From: Bdellovibrionales bacterium
GTDB taxonomy: Bacteria; Bdellovibrionota; Bdellovibrionia; Bdellovibrionales; UBA1609
Direction of reading: 5' to 3'
DNA length: 64,000 nt
NCBI GenBank assembly: GCA_023301025.1
Contig: JALZUR010000041.1
Location: 53,575 to 117,574 of the forward strand
Below, piece by piece: positions 16,754 to 25,808 of this stretch (position 1 is its first letter; each line of letters starts with the position of its first letter). Position numbers and translations under genes: made by a program. The notes below the pieces were generated by a model. It searched no databases. It worked only from the letters and a program-made list of their open reading frames with translations, and had not been told where the DNA came from.

Positions 16754-18907
16754 ATGAAGTGGGGACCACAAACTGAGATTCAGTTTTTAAAAGGTGTAGG
16801 TCCCGCTTACGCTCAAATATTAAAAAAAAAAGGAATCTACACTTTTAAAGATCTTTTAGAGTACTACCCTAGAGCTTACCAAGATTTAAGTTTTGATAAA
16901 AAGATTAAAGACTTAAGAGAAGGTGAGAATGTTTCACTAAAGTTAAACTATGTAAATTTAAAAAAAAATAGAATCGGCAGAGCAAAAACTTTAACAACAC
17001 TTATATTTTCTGATGGAAGTGATTTTATTGAAGCCAAGTACTTTAAAAGTCCTTACAGAGGATACTTTGATCAATTCTCTCCAAATTCAAAGGTTCAAAT
17101 TTCGGGAAAAGTAAAACATTTTAAAGGTCGCTTCGAGTGGACCCATCCTGATATTACATTTATCAAAGAAGAACTAAATCCTAAACATGAGCCTTCTGAA
17201 ACTGCTGATGTTAGTGTTAAACAAAAAATAACACCCATTTACCCTGAGTCAGAAGGTCTTAATCAAAAAAAGATAGCCACACTTATTAAAAAAGCTTATG
17301 ACCTTATTGAGGGTGAATTTTCAAGTGTTTCAAAGAATGAAAACCCCTGGCTCTTTAATCAAGTGCCTTATAAAATAAAACAGCAGTACAAACTTTTAAG
17401 CACCTATGAGTCTATAAAGACACTTCACTACCCGTCTCTAAAACACGACACCTTACAAAATTTTAGTGATGAGCGTACAAAAGCCCACTTAAGTCTTATC
17501 TTTGATGAGTTTTTTGTATTAGAGGTTTTAACTGCTCTTAGAAAAAATGAACATTTAAAAGAAAAAGGCTTAAGCATTACAGATTCTAGCCACTTAAAAG
17601 AATTTGTTAAAAGCCTTCCTTTTGAGATGACTAAAGATCAAAATACAAGTTTAGCCGACATTCACACAGACTTTAAAAAACCATATCCAATGCACAGAAT
17701 GATACAAGGAGATGTTGGATCTGGTAAGACCTTAGTTGCTATGGGCTCTGCATATGTTGCCATAAAAAATAATTTTCAAGTTGTACTTATGGCACCTACT
17801 GAAATCTTAGCAGAGCAACATCTAAGAAACGCTAAAAAGTTTTTAGAGCCCTTTGGTGTAAACTGTGAACTTCTTTCTGGGAGCTTAAAAGTAAAAGAAA
17901 AATTAAGAATAAAAGAAGAGCTAAAAAATGGCTCAATAGATTTTATTGTAGGCACTCACGCTCTCTTTGAAGATGACGTAGAGTTTAAGAATTTAAATTT
18001 CGTTATTATAGATGAGCAACATCGTTTTGGGGTGCACCAAAGAAAACGCCTAAAACGAAAAGGACAAAACCCTCACTTTTTAGTTATGACTGCCACTCCT
18101 ATTCCAAGAACTCTTACTATGACTGTTTATGGAGATTTAGAGGTTAGTTTAATCAAAACAATGCCTCCAGGACGAATTCCTATACAAACAAAGAAAATTT
18201 TTCCAAAAGAAAGAGATAAAGCTTTAATAAAAATTCAGGAAGAAATTTCAAAAGGTCGCCAAGTTTATTTTGTTTTTCCTTTAGTTGAAGAGTCTGAAAA
18301 GCTTGATTTAAAATCTGCTGTTTATGAACACAGTGAACTTCAAAAATACTTTAAAGACTACTCGGTTGCACTTCTTCACGGAAAAATGAAAGCTCAGGAA
18401 AAAGAACAAATCATGAACGAATTTCGAGAGGGTAAACATCATATTTTAGCGTCTACCACGGTAATTGAAGTGGGAGTTGATGTGCCTAATGCCACAGTCA
18501 TGGTGATTGAAAACTGTGAACGCTTTGGTTTATCTCAACTCCACCAACTGAGGGGCCGGGTTGGGCGAGGCATCCATAAAAGCTTCTGTTATTTAATTTT
18601 AGGCCAAAAGTTTTCTAAACTTGGTTTGTATAGAGCCCAGGTTATGGAGAAGAGCAATGACGGCTTTCTTATTGCCGAGGAAGATTTAAAACTAAGAGGA
18701 CCGGGTGAAGTATTGGGCTCAAGACAGTCAGGACTTCCAGAGTTTAAACTTGCAAACCTTATAAGACATCAAAAGGTATTTGTAGCTGCAAGAAAGTCTG
18801 CTTTTTTATGGGTTGAAGAGTGCAACTCTTCAACCTCAAACTCTGGATCACTTTCAGTTTTTAAAACTAGGTATAAGTCCAAGTTAGAACTTGGTCAGAT
18901 CTCTTAG
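16754..18907 (+). CDS. recG: ATP-dependent DNA helicase RecG
   Basis: A 717-residue helicase that remodels stalled forks and Holliday junctions. The N-terminal wedge/OB domain (about 1-190, FLKGVGPAYAQIL at the start) is followed by Walker A GDVGSGKT (about 317-324), the DEQH box (IIDEQHRFG, about 418), the SAT-like TATPIPRT motif and the RecG motif HQLRGRVGRG (about 596-605). The length is slightly over E. coli RecG. It lies directly after lysS with a 4-base gap and is convergent with serA. ruvCAB lies elsewhere in this window, at 33591-35885. Confidence 0.95.
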   Translation: MKWGPQTEIQFLKGVGPAYAQILKKKGIYTFKDLLEYYPRAYQDLSFDKKIKDLREGENVSLKLNYVNLKKNRIGRAKTLTTLIFSDGSDFIEAKYFKSPYRGYFDQFSPNSKVQISGKVKHFKGRFEWTHPDITFIKEELNPKHEPSETADVSVKQKITPIYPESEGLNQKKIATLIKKAYDLIEGEFSSVSKNENPWLFNQVPYKIKQQYKLLSTYESIKTLHYPSLKHDTLQNFSDERTKAHLSLIFDEFFVLEVLTALRKNEHLKEKGLSITDSSHLKEFVKSLPFEMTKDQNTSLADIHTDFKKPYPMHRMIQGDVGSGKTLVAMGSAYVAIKNNFQVVLMAPTEILAEQHLRNAKKFLEPFGVNCELLSGSLKVKEKLRIKEELKNGSIDFIVGTHALFEDDVEFKNLNFVIIDEQHRFGVHQRKRLKRKGQNPHFLVMTATPIPRTLTMTVYGDLEVSLIKTMPPGRIPIQTKKIFPKERDKALIKIQEEISKGRQVYFVFPLVEESEKLDLKSAVYEHSELQKYFKDYSVALLHGKMKAQEKEQIMNEFREGKHHILASTTVIEVGVDVPNATVMVIENCERFGLSQLHQLRGRVGRGIHKSFCYLILGQKFSKLGLYRAQVMEKSNDGFLIAEEDLKLRGPGEVLGSRQSGLPEFKLANLIRHQKVFVAARKSAFLWVEECNSSTSNSGSLSVFKTRYKSKLELGQIS

Positions 18908-18948
18908 AACAACTGTAGTTTAAAAACCTTAATCGGTTTATTTAATAC

Positions 18949-20172
18949 TTATCCCAGTAGTCGAGCTTTAATAGTGAAGCTTTCCCCTTTAATTTCTGAA
19001 AACAAGCTTCTCAAGGTTTCATAAGTGGGATCTTCAAAGTCAGTCATAAGATAGCCCACATCATTAAAGGTCCCAAGCTTTTGATAGCCAATGTTAAGTT
19101 CATACTTTGATAAGAGTGTATTAATCTTTGCAAGTACTCCAGGAATATTTTGATGAATATGACAAAGCCTTTTTGTACCCTCTTTGATCTCAAAAGCTCT
19201 AAGCTTTGGAAAGTTTACGGCATTTAGAGTGTCCCCCCAACTGAAATACTTAACCAAGCTGTTTGAGACTTCCGTGCCGATTGAGACTTGAGCCTCTTGA
19301 GTGGAACCACCAATATGAGGGGTAAGGATTACGTTTTTTAAACCACAAAGTTCTGATTTAAAGTCTGGTCCATTTTTTCTAGGTTCTTTAGGAAAAACAT
19401 CGACAGCAGCACCTTTTAAATGCTCAGATTTTAAAGATTTAGATAAATCCTCAATGTTAACAACACTTCCCCTACTTGCATTGATAAAGTAAGAACCTTT
19501 CTTCATTTGACTGAATTCACGCTTAGTAAAGAGCATTTTTGTCTCAGGGGTTTCAGGAACATGCAGACTTACAAAGTGAGATTCAGACAAAAGCTCTTCT
19601 AAGCTTTCTTTTGGACGGGCATTCCCTAATGGAAGTTTAGACTCAACATCATAGTACAAGACATTTAAACCTAAGGCTTCTGACAAAAGACCAACTTGAG
19701 TGCCTATATGACCATACCCAACTATCCCAATGGTTTTTCCACGCACTTCATAAGAATCGACAGCAGTTTTTTGCCAATCACCCTGGTGCGCTTTATTTGA
19801 GAGATAACCTACTTGCCTTGATAGTGAGATCATATGACTGACAACAAGTTCAGCCACACTCCTAGTGTTGCTATAAGGGGCATTAAAAACAGGTACACCT
19901 AAAGAAGTCGCTGCCTCTAGATCAATCTGATTGGTGCCAATACAAAAAGCTCCTAAAGCCATTAAATTGTGATTTGAGTCTAGGACCTTTTTGCTAATAT
20001 GAGTTTTTGAGCGAATCCCAAGAGCCTGAAATTTTTTATCTCCTATAAGCTTTACAAGTTTATCTTGATCTAAACTCTCTTTTAAAAGAGTTACATCGTG
20101 ATTAAAAGATTTTAAAAGCTCGACACCAGAGAAGTTTACGTTTTCCAATAATAAAACAGATTCTTTTGACAT
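18949..20172 (-). CDS. serA: D-3-phosphoglycerate dehydrogenase
   Basis: A 407-residue enzyme of serine synthesis that oxidises 3-phosphoglycerate with NAD. The NAD-binding Rossmann motif is GIVGYGHIGTQVG (about 148-160); the active-site region has NASRGSVV and LTPHIGGSTQEAQ with the catalytic His. A C-terminal ACT domain (about 335-407, CHIHQNIPGVLAKIN) is probably the serine-feedback site, as in E. coli SerA, which has nearly the same length. The ATG at 20172 follows GAGGGAAAA and is preferred over the ATG at 20205. Confidence 0.93.
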   Translation of the reverse strand: MSKESVLLLENVNFSGVELLKSFNHDVTLLKESLDQDKLVKLIGDKKFQALGIRSKTHISKKVLDSNHNLMALGAFCIGTNQIDLEAATSLGVPVFNAPYSNTRSVAELVVSHMISLSRQVGYLSNKAHQGDWQKTAVDSYEVRGKTIGIVGYGHIGTQVGLLSEALGLNVLYYDVESKLPLGNARPKESLEELLSESHFVSLHVPETPETKMLFTKREFSQMKKGSYFINASRGSVVNIEDLSKSLKSEHLKGAAVDVFPKEPRKNGPDFKSELCGLKNVILTPHIGGSTQEAQVSIGTEVSNSLVKYFSWGDTLNAVNFPKLRAFEIKEGTKRLCHIHQNIPGVLAKINTLLSKYELNIGYQKLGTFNDVGYLMTDFEDPTYETLRSLFSEIKGESFTIKARLLG

Positions 20173-20424
20173 TTTTCCCTCGATTTCTTTTTTTACTTTG
20201 CTCAACAGCTTACACCTTTTTTAGCTTAATCATTTTAAAAACTGATAAATATTTTAAAGCAACAACAAATCAGTAAACTTTTAAACATAGCCGTTTGTAG
20301 AGCTTTCAAAGCTTTTTATGTGATCACTTAAGACTAGAAATAAGAAAACACACAAGTTAAAGGTCTTATTTAAGAGCGCTTGAACTGTCAAGATGACTCA
20401 GTCTGAATTAAAATAATTATCTAT

Positions 20425-21126
20425 ATGATTGAAGTTCTAATGATTAATTCAGAAAATAATATGATTGCAAAGGTTGAAAAAACCTTAAGCTCCCTTGATT
20501 ATCATTTCACTCATGAACAGAAAATAAAAACAGCAAAAGCTCTTCTTGCTCACATCAACTATGATTGCATTTTAATTAATCTTGATTGCTTTTTTGACTC
20601 TGTCACAGGAAAGATTAATGAAGACTTAAAATCTCTTTTATTAAACAAGGATGATAGAAAAAGTATATTTATTTTTACTAATAACATCTCACAAAAAAAA
20701 GCTGAACAGCTTAAAATCTACAGCACAAATTCATTGATTGATCTAAATGATCCCAAGACAGATCTATCGATTTTTTTAAGTGCACGTGTTTATCCGAAAT
20801 CATTGACCAATGAACGTATTATTACAAAAGGGTCTTTAAATGCTGATTTTTCAGACTACTCTCTAAATATATACAATCACAAAATTAAGCTTACACCCAT
20901 TGAATTTAAGATATTTGTTATTCTTCTGAAAAATCCAAACACTCCAATGTCCCGAAAAGAGCTTCATAAAAACCTTTATAAAGACCTTAAGACTAATTCA
21001 ACTACGGATAAAAGTAGACGAATTGATGCACACATAAGTAACCTCAGAAAGAAGCTAGGCTCATTTGAGTCTGTTTTAGGCTCTGTATATGGAAAAGGTT
21101 ATGTTTTAAGGCAGAGCTTTTTATAA
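20425..21126 (+). CDS. Orphan OmpR-type regulator with degenerate receiver
   Basis: A 233-residue protein. Residues about 1-125 look like a receiver fold, but the acidic pair is replaced (VLMINSEN) and the phospho-acceptor position in YDCILINLD is Asn52 instead of Asp. Residues about 135-233 form a winged-helix OmpR/PhoB DNA-binding domain (LTPIEFKIFVILL, IDAHISNLRKKLG, GKGYVLR). It is therefore probably a phosphorylation-independent transcription factor, and no histidine kinase lies beside it. The ribosome-binding site is poor at the ATG. It may regulate the lipid genes that follow; this is inference. Confidence 0.8.
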   Translation: MIEVLMINSENNMIAKVEKTLSSLDYHFTHEQKIKTAKALLAHINYDCILINLDCFFDSVTGKINEDLKSLLLNKDDRKSIFIFTNNISQKKAEQLKIYSTNSLIDLNDPKTDLSIFLSARVYPKSLTNERIITKGSLNADFSDYSLNIYNHKIKLTPIEFKIFVILLKNPNTPMSRKELHKNLYKDLKTNSTTDKSRRIDAHISNLRKKLGSFESVLGSVYGKGYVLRQSFL

Positions 21127-21229
21127 AAACAGCTGAAAAATCTAATCTAAACTTATTGTTTAGGTTAAGAGTTCTTTAGGATCCAGTAAAAAGATTTACA
21201 GAGTGTGCTTTAAGTGATTAATTTGTTCC

Positions 21230-22156
21230 ATGACAAAATCTTTATGGTTTGACCCTTTTTATTTAGAAAATTTTGGAATACTTTTTGGCTTCTTTTTTCT
21301 TTTACTCATTCCACTTTATTTTCTAAAGAAAAATAACATAACCTTTCAAGCATCATGGGCCAGTGTAATCTCTTGGATTTACGTGTTACCCGTCTTGTTT
21401 ATTTTTATTGGTTTAAAAAGTCCAGGTCCAAAAATCTTTATGACTTTAATTGCATTATACTCTGCAAAAACATTTTTTATGATGGTGGGTATGTATCACA
21501 GACATATTTTTGTCTATACGACTTACCTTGGAATTATCTTCTGTTCTTTATCCCTCCATCTTGAACACGATGTTTTATTCTTTGTAGCTCCCGCACTTAT
21601 GCTCTTTTTTTACTGTTGCATTCCCGTGGTTCTCAATCACACAAGAAACATGGTTCAGTACATTAGCTTGTCATTTCTAACATTTTGTCTTTTTGGCTGG
21701 GGCCTTGTATTTTCAACAAAGCTTTTAAGTCTCCCAATGGGTGTGTATATGCTATTATATTTATACATCTTATCGGAATTTTCTGGAAATCTAACAAATA
21801 TGCTTAGCTACTTCTCCCCTGGACCGATCATTGCCCCACAGGTTTCATCAAAAGTTAAATGGCTTGGAGCCCTTTTGTCTTTAACTATAACTGTGTTTTT
21901 AGCATGGGGCTTTAGACGCCTCTTGTTTAATGATGATATTAGCTACTGGCTTATTGCTGGTGTTGTATGCTTTTTCAGTGCAACCATTGGCGAATGGGCG
22001 TTGTCAGCTTTTAGAAAAGATTTAGGACTAAAAAATCAAGGTGTTTTTATTATTGGAAGAGGAGACCTTTTAAGCAGAACGAATAGACTTATATTTTCAT
22101 ACCCTGCATTTACATTCTACATCTGGGCTTTAGGAGACATCACTTTTAGTGTTTAA
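21230..22156 (+). CDS. CdsA-like cytidylyltransferase family membrane protein
   Basis: A 308-residue protein with eight to ten membrane helices. Its C-terminal segment (SAFRKDLGLKNQG, then GRGDLLSRTNRL, then YPAF) aligns with the CdsA signature region. CdsA normally has an HGG...DR.DS core there; here the two Asp positions are Ser and Asn, so the metal site may be altered. It may use a different lipid or lack catalysis. The PlsC-like acyltransferase gene follows 35 bases later, a pairing seen for CdsA paralogues, suggesting phospholipid or lipid-precursor work in the inner membrane. The start is ATG without a strong ribosome-binding site. Confidence 0.7.
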   Translation: MTKSLWFDPFYLENFGILFGFFFLLLIPLYFLKKNNITFQASWASVISWIYVLPVLFIFIGLKSPGPKIFMTLIALYSAKTFFMMVGMYHRHIFVYTTYLGIIFCSLSLHLEHDVLFFVAPALMLFFYCCIPVVLNHTRNMVQYISLSFLTFCLFGWGLVFSTKLLSLPMGVYMLLYLYILSEFSGNLTNMLSYFSPGPIIAPQVSSKVKWLGALLSLTITVFLAWGFRRLLFNDDISYWLIAGVVCFFSATIGEWALSAFRKDLGLKNQGVFIIGRGDLLSRTNRLIFSYPAFTFYIWALGDITFSV

Positions 22157-22191
22157 ACACTATATCAAGATGATAAGCTTATGAGGTTAAT

Positions 22192-22911
22192 GTGAAAAAT
22201 TGGAACTATGACAACGATCAGTGGCGCTCTTTACCGACACACTTAAAGCATCTGCCTATTTTTACAAGACAGTTTGATCTAACCTCCTATGTTATCGGTT
22301 TTTTATGGTTTCTTATTTTAAAATTTTTATTCAACAGCTACATAAGACTAAACACTATTGGAAGTTTTAAAGAAGTTTATAAAAAACACCCCAAGCTACT
22401 TCTGATCTCAAATCACTCTTCACACTTAGACGCGACCTCTATTGCTGCAGCTGTTCCTTTTAGATTTTGGAGAAACCTCTACATTTCTGCAGCAAAGGAC
22501 TACTGGTTTAGAAACCCTATCTTCACCTTTTTTTCAAAGCATTGCTTGGGTGCAATCCCTATTGATAGAAAAGATAAACCCTCTGACTCTATTAAGCTTT
22601 GCATAAATCTTTTAAACAATTTAAATCGTATTTGGCTCATACTTTTTCCAGAAGGCACAAGATCTCCAGATGGCTATATTCAAACCTTTAAAAAAGGAGT
22701 TAGTGTGTTCGCCACAGCAACAGACACTCCAGTTCTTTTTTTATATATTCAAGGTAATAAAGACTTGTGGCCCAAGGGACGTCTTTTGCCCTATCCAGGG
22801 TCTCTTAAAATACATATTGGGCCAGTGCACCCCCCAGCTGAAGTGCAAATCATAGAAAAAGCCTATAAAGAATGGCTCTTGACTGTCGATGAAGATGTCG
22901 TATCAAAGTAG
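22192..22911 (+). CDS. PlsC-type 1-acylglycerol-3-phosphate acyltransferase
   Basis: A 239-residue acyltransferase with the HX4D motif (NHSSHLDA, about residues 73-80), an AIPIDRKD glycerol-phosphate-binding motif and the FPEGTRSPDG block (about 152-161). A hydrophobic helix near residues 35-50 anchors it to the inner membrane. It should acylate lysophosphatidate or a related lysolipid. The GTG start follows GAGGT. It is in the same orientation as the CdsA-like gene, 35 bases downstream, and both could act on the same lipid intermediate. The exact acceptor cannot be read from sequence. Confidence 0.88.
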   Translation: MKNWNYDNDQWRSLPTHLKHLPIFTRQFDLTSYVIGFLWFLILKFLFNSYIRLNTIGSFKEVYKKHPKLLLISNHSSHLDATSIAAAVPFRFWRNLYISAAKDYWFRNPIFTFFSKHCLGAIPIDRKDKPSDSIKLCINLLNNLNRIWLILFPEGTRSPDGYIQTFKKGVSVFATATDTPVLFLYIQGNKDLWPKGRLLPYPGSLKIHIGPVHPPAEVQIIEKAYKEWLLTVDEDVVSK

Positions 22912-22921
22912 GTGTATACCG

Positions 22922-22956
22922 ACTGATCATTAGTGAAACCACTTTGATGATCCAGT
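22922..22956. promoter_or_regulatory. Extended hairpin between acyltransferase and korA
   Basis: ACTGATCAT pairs with ATGATC-c-AGT, and inside it AGTG pairs with CACT around an AAAC loop. The 35-base hairpin has no T tail, so it is a weak terminator at best; attenuation or mRNA processing ahead of korA is possible. It covers the alternative GTG at 22955, favouring the ATG at 22979 as the korA start. Confidence 0.4.
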
Positions 22957-22978
22957 GATATTTAGAGGCTTATTTATA

Positions 22979-24781
22979 ATGTTAAACGACATCACCATCA
23001 GCATATCTACTGTTAACGGAACAGGAAGCCAAACAGCTAATAAAATATTAGTTCAGTCTTTAATCTTAAGTGGCTACCATGTCAGTGCAAAAAACCTTTT
23101 TCCATCAAATATAGCAGGTCTCCCAACAAGATTTATAATTAGAATAAGTAAAGATAAGTACAACTCTTATAGCCAAGACAAACTTGTTGATTTAAGCATT
23201 TTGTTTAATAAAAATAAGCTTAAAGAAGATTTACAAAATGTTTCTAAAGACTCTTTAGTTTTATCTAATGAAGATTACAAATTTTCTGATACAGTTTTAA
23301 AGCTAAATCTAAATCTTCTTAAGTGCAGAACTTTAACGAAAGATATTCATGAATCAGTTAGTGTAAGAAAACTTTTAATTAACATGCTCTACGTTGGAGC
23401 AGCAGCAAAAATGTTAGACTTAGAACTTGAAACTGCGGTTCGTGCTACAGAACTAACACTTAAAAATCTTAAAAAAGAGATTTTAATTGCAAATATTGAA
23501 GCTTTAAAAAGAGGTTATAGTGCTTTAAAAGAAACTAAATCTATAAATATTTTTAAACCAACAGATCTTGAAAAGTGTTCTTTAAATAACAATATGCTAA
23601 GCCTTTATGATGGCAACCAAAGTTTAGCGTTAGGTCTTTTAAATGGCGGGGCTCAAATCTTTACATGGTATCCTATCACTCCTTCATCTTCTGTTGCAGA
23701 AAACTTTGAACACTACTCTAAAACATTAAAGTTAAACCGGACTGTTCTTCAGTGTGAAGATGAAATCTCTGCTGTAACTACTTGCTTAGGTGCTGGCTGG
23801 GCTGGAGCAAGAGCTGTGACTGCCACATCTGGTCCTGGCTTGAGTCTTATGCAAGAGAGCATCGGTCTTTCTTACTTTACTGAAAACCCTCTAGTAATTG
23901 TAAATGTTCAGCGAGCAGGGCCATCAACAGGGCTTCCTACAAGAACTGCCCAAGGAGATTTAACCCTTAGCTACTACAGCTCTCATGGAGATGGCTTTCA
24001 TCCAGTGCTTCTACCCTCTAACCCCAGTGAAGCCTTTAATGATGGATTTTACAGCTTAAGCTTGGCACAAGATCTACAAACTCCAGTATTTGTTCTTTCG
24101 GATTTAGATATTGGAATGAATGAGTGGGTTCAGAAGCCACTTCAACAAATCTCTAAAAGTTCCTCAGAAGGTCAAATTCAAATTGAAAAATGTGAAAACT
24201 ACAAAAGATTTTCAAATAACACACTTATATCTAAAAGAAGCCTTCCAAGACTTTCTGACGAGAGTACTGCTTACTTCACAAGAGGCAGCGGACATGATGA
24301 ATTTGGAAACTACTCTGAAGAGTCTAAAGTTTATGAAGAAAAACTAAGAAGACTTAAAAATAAAATCAATTCTTTACGAACTCTATCAGAGTTTTGCCCT
24401 CAAGATGTAGTTGATCAAAAAAAGAGTTCTATTTCACTTGTTTATTATGGAAGTACTAGTCAGAGTATTGAAGAACTTAAAGATCTTATAAAAAAAGATC
24501 TTAATGTAGGTTTAGTTTCTACTTACCAGATAAGAGCTCTTCCATTAAGTGATGACTTAAATATATTTCTATCAAAACATAAGTTTAATTTTGTCTTAGA
24601 ACAGAATCGTGATGAACAGATGAACAGAATTATCAAATCAGAATGCAACTCAAAAACTAGTACAACTTCGGTTGTTCAATACAATGGGCTACCAGCAGAT
24701 GCCAATCACTTTTACAAGCAGATTCAAGAGTGCCTAAAAAAATTTGAAAGCTTTGTTTTAAAAATAGGAGAGATAACGTGA
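22979..24781 (+). CDS. korA: 2-oxoacid:ferredoxin oxidoreductase, fused gamma-alpha subunit
   Basis: A 600-residue subunit. Residues about 1-190 are the gamma domain (STVNGTGSQTANKIL and SNIAGLPTRFIIR); residues about 205-600 are the alpha domain (FTWYPITPSSSVAE, ATSGPGLSLMQES, RAGPSTGLPTRTAQGDL). This gamma-alpha fusion is typical of the 2-oxoglutarate-type KorA family. With KorB it decarboxylates a 2-oxoacid to acyl-CoA and reduces ferredoxin. The ATG at 22979 has AGAGG eleven bases upstream. The stop overlaps the korB GTG by four bases. 2-oxoglutarate is the likely, not proven, substrate. Confidence 0.9.
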   Translation: MLNDITISISTVNGTGSQTANKILVQSLILSGYHVSAKNLFPSNIAGLPTRFIIRISKDKYNSYSQDKLVDLSILFNKNKLKEDLQNVSKDSLVLSNEDYKFSDTVLKLNLNLLKCRTLTKDIHESVSVRKLLINMLYVGAAAKMLDLELETAVRATELTLKNLKKEILIANIEALKRGYSALKETKSINIFKPTDLEKCSLNNNMLSLYDGNQSLALGLLNGGAQIFTWYPITPSSSVAENFEHYSKTLKLNRTVLQCEDEISAVTTCLGAGWAGARAVTATSGPGLSLMQESIGLSYFTENPLVIVNVQRAGPSTGLPTRTAQGDLTLSYYSSHGDGFHPVLLPSNPSEAFNDGFYSLSLAQDLQTPVFVLSDLDIGMNEWVQKPLQQISKSSSEGQIQIEKCENYKRFSNNTLISKRSLPRLSDESTAYFTRGSGHDEFGNYSEESKVYEEKLRRLKNKINSLRTLSEFCPQDVVDQKKSSISLVYYGSTSQSIEELKDLIKKDLNVGLVSTYQIRALPLSDDLNIFLSKHKFNFVLEQNRDEQMNRIIKSECNSKTSTTSVVQYNGLPADANHFYKQIQECLKKFESFVLKIGEIT

Positions 24782-25773
24782 GTTCAAACGTAAAACTCTC
24801 TAAAGAGAACACTCTAGGCCTACTAAAAAAAGACTATCAAGGACTTGCCTCTACTCTTTGTAAGGGCTGTGGACATGACTCCGTAACCCAAGCTCTAGTT
24901 AGTGCTCTTTATGAGCTCTCTTTTAATCCTAAAGACATAATAAAACTCTCAGGCATTGGATGCTCTTCAAAGACTACAAATTATTTTTTAAATCAAAGTT
25001 TTGGTTTTAATGCTGTTCATGGACGAATGTCATCCATGGCAACAGGAGTTCATTTAGCGCAACCACAAGCTAAAATAATAGGTGTTTCAGGTGATGGTGA
25101 TACAGCATCAATTGGTTTAGGAGGCTTTTTACATTTGATAAGACGAAATGTACCTATGCTCTATATTATCGAAAACAATGGTGTATATGGACTTACAAAA
25201 GGTCAATTTTCTGCAACAAGCTTAAAAGGAGATAAAGCAAAAAGTGCAGGAACTCAAGTTTTTGAAGAACTTGACCTTTTAGATATATCCTTAAGTGCAG
25301 GTTGTGGTTTTGTAGCTAGAGGGTTTGCAGGAAATTCTATTGAACTAAAAAATATTTTAAAAGATGCCTTAAATTTTAAAGGTACAGCTGTGGTTGATGT
25401 GATCTCTCCTTGTGTGGCTTATGGAAATATTGATGAGTTTTCAAAAAGTTACACGAATACACAAATAAAAAATAAAGCCTTAAATGAACCTTACAAGACT
25501 ATTACAAAATCTGACCTTCACTTTGAGGCAAAAAGCCTTGAAGTTAAAGAAAGCTATGACAACACGAACCTTCATAAAGCAAGAGAGCTTTTAATCAAAG
25601 AAAAGCTAACTAAAACGCTTCACACTGGTGTAATTTTTGAAAGTAAAACCAGTGTCCCTTTAAATGAAAAACTAAATCTAAATAGTTTAGATGCATTTTC
25701 AAATAAACCACAAAAACAAAAACTCTCGGAAGAGAGTTTAAAAAAAATCACTTCTGAGTGGTCTTTATTTTAA
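24778..25773 (+). CDS. korB: 2-oxoacid:ferredoxin oxidoreductase, beta subunit
   Basis: A 331-residue TPP-binding subunit. Motifs: LCKGCGHDSV (about 27-36), GIGCSSKTTNYF, GVSGDGDTASIG (TPP/Mg site) and IENNGVYGLTKGQFSAT, then SPCVAYGN. The Cys residues in the first, second and last of these fit the [4Fe-4S] ligands of the KorB family. The GTG start overlaps the korA stop (GTGA), so the two are translationally coupled. The C-terminal 80 residues are more variable and Lys-rich. No ferredoxin gene is seen nearby. Confidence 0.9.
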   Translation: MSSNVKLSKENTLGLLKKDYQGLASTLCKGCGHDSVTQALVSALYELSFNPKDIIKLSGIGCSSKTTNYFLNQSFGFNAVHGRMSSMATGVHLAQPQAKIIGVSGDGDTASIGLGGFLHLIRRNVPMLYIIENNGVYGLTKGQFSATSLKGDKAKSAGTQVFEELDLLDISLSAGCGFVARGFAGNSIELKNILKDALNFKGTAVVDVISPCVAYGNIDEFSKSYTNTQIKNKALNEPYKTITKSDLHFEAKSLEVKESYDNTNLHKARELLIKEKLTKTLHTGVIFESKTSVPLNEKLNLNSLDAFSNKPQKQKLSEESLKKITSEWSLF

Positions 25774-25808
25774 AAGCTTTTTAAGCTGACAACTGGATTG
25801 GCAAAAAG

